This document shows positions 22,044-23,235 of a stretch of DNA of 23,235 nucleotides, piece after piece. The DNA comes from Kineosphaera sp032229625 (lineage in GTDB: Bacteria; Actinomycetota; Actinomycetes; Actinomycetales; Dermatophilaceae), in contig JAVTVZ010000239.1 of NCBI GenBank assembly GCA_032229625.1, forward strand, positions 1 to 23,235. Direction: 5' to 3'. Below the pieces are notes generated by a model that searched no databases, was not told the DNA's origin, and was given only the letters and a program-made list of their open reading frames with translations. The position numbers were made by a program, and so were the translations under genes. Each line of letters starts with the position of its first letter. The first letter of the stretch is position 1.

Positions 22044-23235
22044 CCGGCGAGCAGCCCCGCCGCGGCCCCGGACTCCCTCACGGGGCCGGGGCCGCGGCGT
22101 CGCAGGCGCCCGCCCGGGCGCGTGTCTCGCGGATCTCGCGGATCTCGCGCGTCGACATCACGCCGGTCGCCTTCGCCGACCCGCCGCTGCTCAACGTCGT
22201 CGGCGTGCACCAGCCGTGGGCGCTGCGGGCGATCGTCGTCGTGCACACCGACGACGGCTCGGTCGGCCTCGGCGAGACCTACGGCGACGACGCCCACCTC
22301 GCGCGGCTGCAGGCCTGCGCCGGCGCGCTCGCCGGGCACGACGTGCGCGACCTGCACGGCATGCGCCGGGTCGTCGAGGCGACGCTGACCTCCGGCGCGG
22401 GTGGCGGGCAGGCCGGGGCGAGCTTCGGCGGCATGCTCGACCTGAGCGGGGCGACCGACCTCGTCTACTCGCCCTTCGAGGTCGCGTCGCTCGACATCCA
22501 GGGGCAGCAGGCGGGGGTGCCCGTGAGCGCCCTCCTCGGCGGCGCGGTCCGCGACACGGTGCCGTTCAGCGCCTACCTCTTCTACAAGTGGGCCGGGCAC
22601 CCCGGGCAGCCGGACGACGACTGGGGCGAGGGCGTCACGCCTGAGCAGATGGTCGGCCAGGCGCGGCGGATGGTCACCGACTACGGTTTCGACGCGATCA
22701 AGCTCAAGGCCGGCGTCTTCGAGCCCGACGTCGAGATCGAGACGATCCGCGCGCTCGCCGACGCCTTCGGTGGCCACAAGCTGCGGATCGACCCCAACGG
22801 CGCCTGGGGCGTCGAGACGTCACTGCGGGTCGCGGACGCGCTCGCGGGGACGATCGAATACCTCGAGGACCCGACCCTCGGCATCGAGCGGATGGCGCAG
22901 GTCGCCGCCGGCACCGACATCCCGCTCGCGACGAACATGTGCGTCATCGCCTTCGAGCACGTGCGGCCCGCCGTGCTCGCCGACGCCGTGCAGGTCGTGC
23001 TGTCCGATCACCACCTGTGGGGCGGGCTGCGGCGCTCGCAGCTGCTCGGCGGCATCGCCTCGACCTTCAGGCTCGGGCTGTCGATGCACTCCAACTCCCA
23101 CCTCGGGGTCAGCCTCGCCGCGATGGTCCACCTCGCCGCCGCGACCGAGCAGCTCACCTACGCCTGCGACACGCACTACGCGTGGAAGACCCAGGACGTC
23201 GTCCGGCCCGGCGTGTTGTCGTTCGTCGACGGCGC
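22040..23235 (+). CDS. GudD-like enolase-superfamily acid-sugar dehydratase (3' end outside window)
   Basis: About 398 residues are visible with no stop, so the gene continues past the window. It is an enolase-superfamily protein close to the glucarate dehydratase group: IKLKAGVF (Lys 221, Lys 223), RIDPNGAW (Asp 251), EYLEDPTL (Glu 276), PLATNM (Asn 299 as third metal ligand, as in GudD), SDHHLWGG (Asp 323) and SMHSNSHLG (His 350, aligned with the catalytic His of GudD). All expected catalytic residues are present, but the sequence is clearly diverged from the gudD product encoded at 12340, so a different aldarate or a related acid sugar is likely. The ATG at 22040 overlaps the universal stress protein stop; no other in-frame start precedes the conserved region. 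The first ~37 residues are low complexity and their DNA forms a strong hairpin. Confidence 0.88.
   Translation, partial: MTGEQPRRGPGLPHGAGAAASQAPARARVSRISRISRVDITPVAFADPPLLNVVGVHQPWALRAIVVVHTDDGSVGLGETYGDDAHLARLQACAGALAGHDVRDLHGMRRVVEATLTSGAGGGQAGASFGGMLDLSGATDLVYSPFEVASLDIQGQQAGVPVSALLGGAVRDTVPFSAYLFYKWAGHPGQPDDDWGEGVTPEQMVGQARRMVTDYGFDAIKLKAGVFEPDVEIETIRALADAFGGHKLRIDPNGAWGVETSLRVADALAGTIEYLEDPTLGIERMAQVAAGTDIPLATNMCVIAFEHVRPAVLADAVQVVLSDHHLWGGLRRSQLLGGIASTFRLGLSMHSNSHLGVSLAAMVHLAAATEQLTYACDTHYAWKTQDVVRPGVLSFVDG
22058..22099 (+). other. 14-bp GC hairpin inside the start of the second GudD-like gene
   Basis: Arms 22058-22071 and 22086-22099 are perfectly complementary around a 14-base loop; a shorter register pairs 22063-22070 with 22081-22088. 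It lies 15 bases after the universal stress protein stop and within codons 7-20 of the dehydratase. Possible roles are attenuation or a translation block; no T-tract follows. Confidence 0.7.
22125..22148 (+). repeat. 9-bp tandem repeat (TCTCGCGGA) in the second GudD-like gene
   Basis: Two full and one partial copies of TCTCGCGGA encode the Ser-Arg-Ile run near residues 30-37, in the nonconserved N-terminal leader of the protein. Confidence 0.7.

Noticed and set aside
1..23235. Search for tRNA, rRNA, CRISPR arrays, insertion-sequence ends, attachment sites and phage genes
   Set aside because: No cloverleaf, spaced short repeats, transposase or integrase frames or terminal inverted repeats were seen.

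Overview
The window is GC-rich DNA with strong G/C bias at third codon positions, short or absent intergenic gaps and Shine-Dalgarno motifs of the GGAGG type. Many genes instead have a TAnnnT -10 box 5-8 bases before the start codon, as in leaderless transcripts. This points to an actinobacterium (Actinomycetota), perhaps of the Micrococcales; the exact genus cannot be told from the sequence. No rRNA, tRNA, CRISPR array, insertion sequence or phage gene is visible.

Layout. (a) 1-7606, mostly single-gene units: the 3' end of a secreted-looking protein with tandem PepSY-like repeats, a stand-alone LON-domain protein, ornithine aminotransferase (rocD) and an HHE/hemerythrin-like protein on the minus strand, then a beta-keto acid cleavage enzyme (BKACE/DUF849), a SAM methyltransferase, an unrecognised 429-residue protein and an SRPBCC protein on the plus strand. 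(b) 7641-12259, a small catabolic unit: an MFS transporter broken by a frameshift, a beta-lactamase-fold esterase and an HSL-type alpha/beta hydrolase in one minus-strand operon, facing a divergent LacI-type regulator. (c) 12340-23235, an aldarate (glucarate/galactarate type) catabolic region. The minus-strand operon kdgD - 2-oxoglutarate semialdehyde dehydrogenase - gudD encodes the complete route from D-glucarate to 2-oxoglutarate. A Phd/VapC toxin-antitoxin pair and a LysR regulator follow, and divergent from the LysR gene lies a plus-strand operon tctC-tctB-tctA-universal stress protein-second GudD-family dehydratase, which runs off the window end.

The most informative observation is a 37-bp element with the pattern GGTAT-N6-ATGCCGA-N6-CTTGGACAGGCAT. 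It occurs twice with identical internal spacing: upstream of the kdgD operon (minus strand) and between the LysR gene and tctC (plus strand). In both places its right end supplies the -35 box of a promoter with an 18-bp spacer. In the second copy its left end overlaps the -10 box of the LysR gene. This is the layout of LysR-type activation with autorepression. It ties the tripartite tricarboxylate-type transporter to glucarate catabolism, so TctCBA is probably an aldarate importer rather than a citrate importer.

Other notable points are a one-base frameshift in the MFS gene, paired operator-like repeats in the LacI/MFS gap, a 14-bp GC hairpin inside the first 20 codons of the second GudD-like gene, a ~90-residue tail on TctA, an Ala-Thr-Pro minisatellite in rocD and a very strong 18-bp hairpin after the PepSY-repeat gene.
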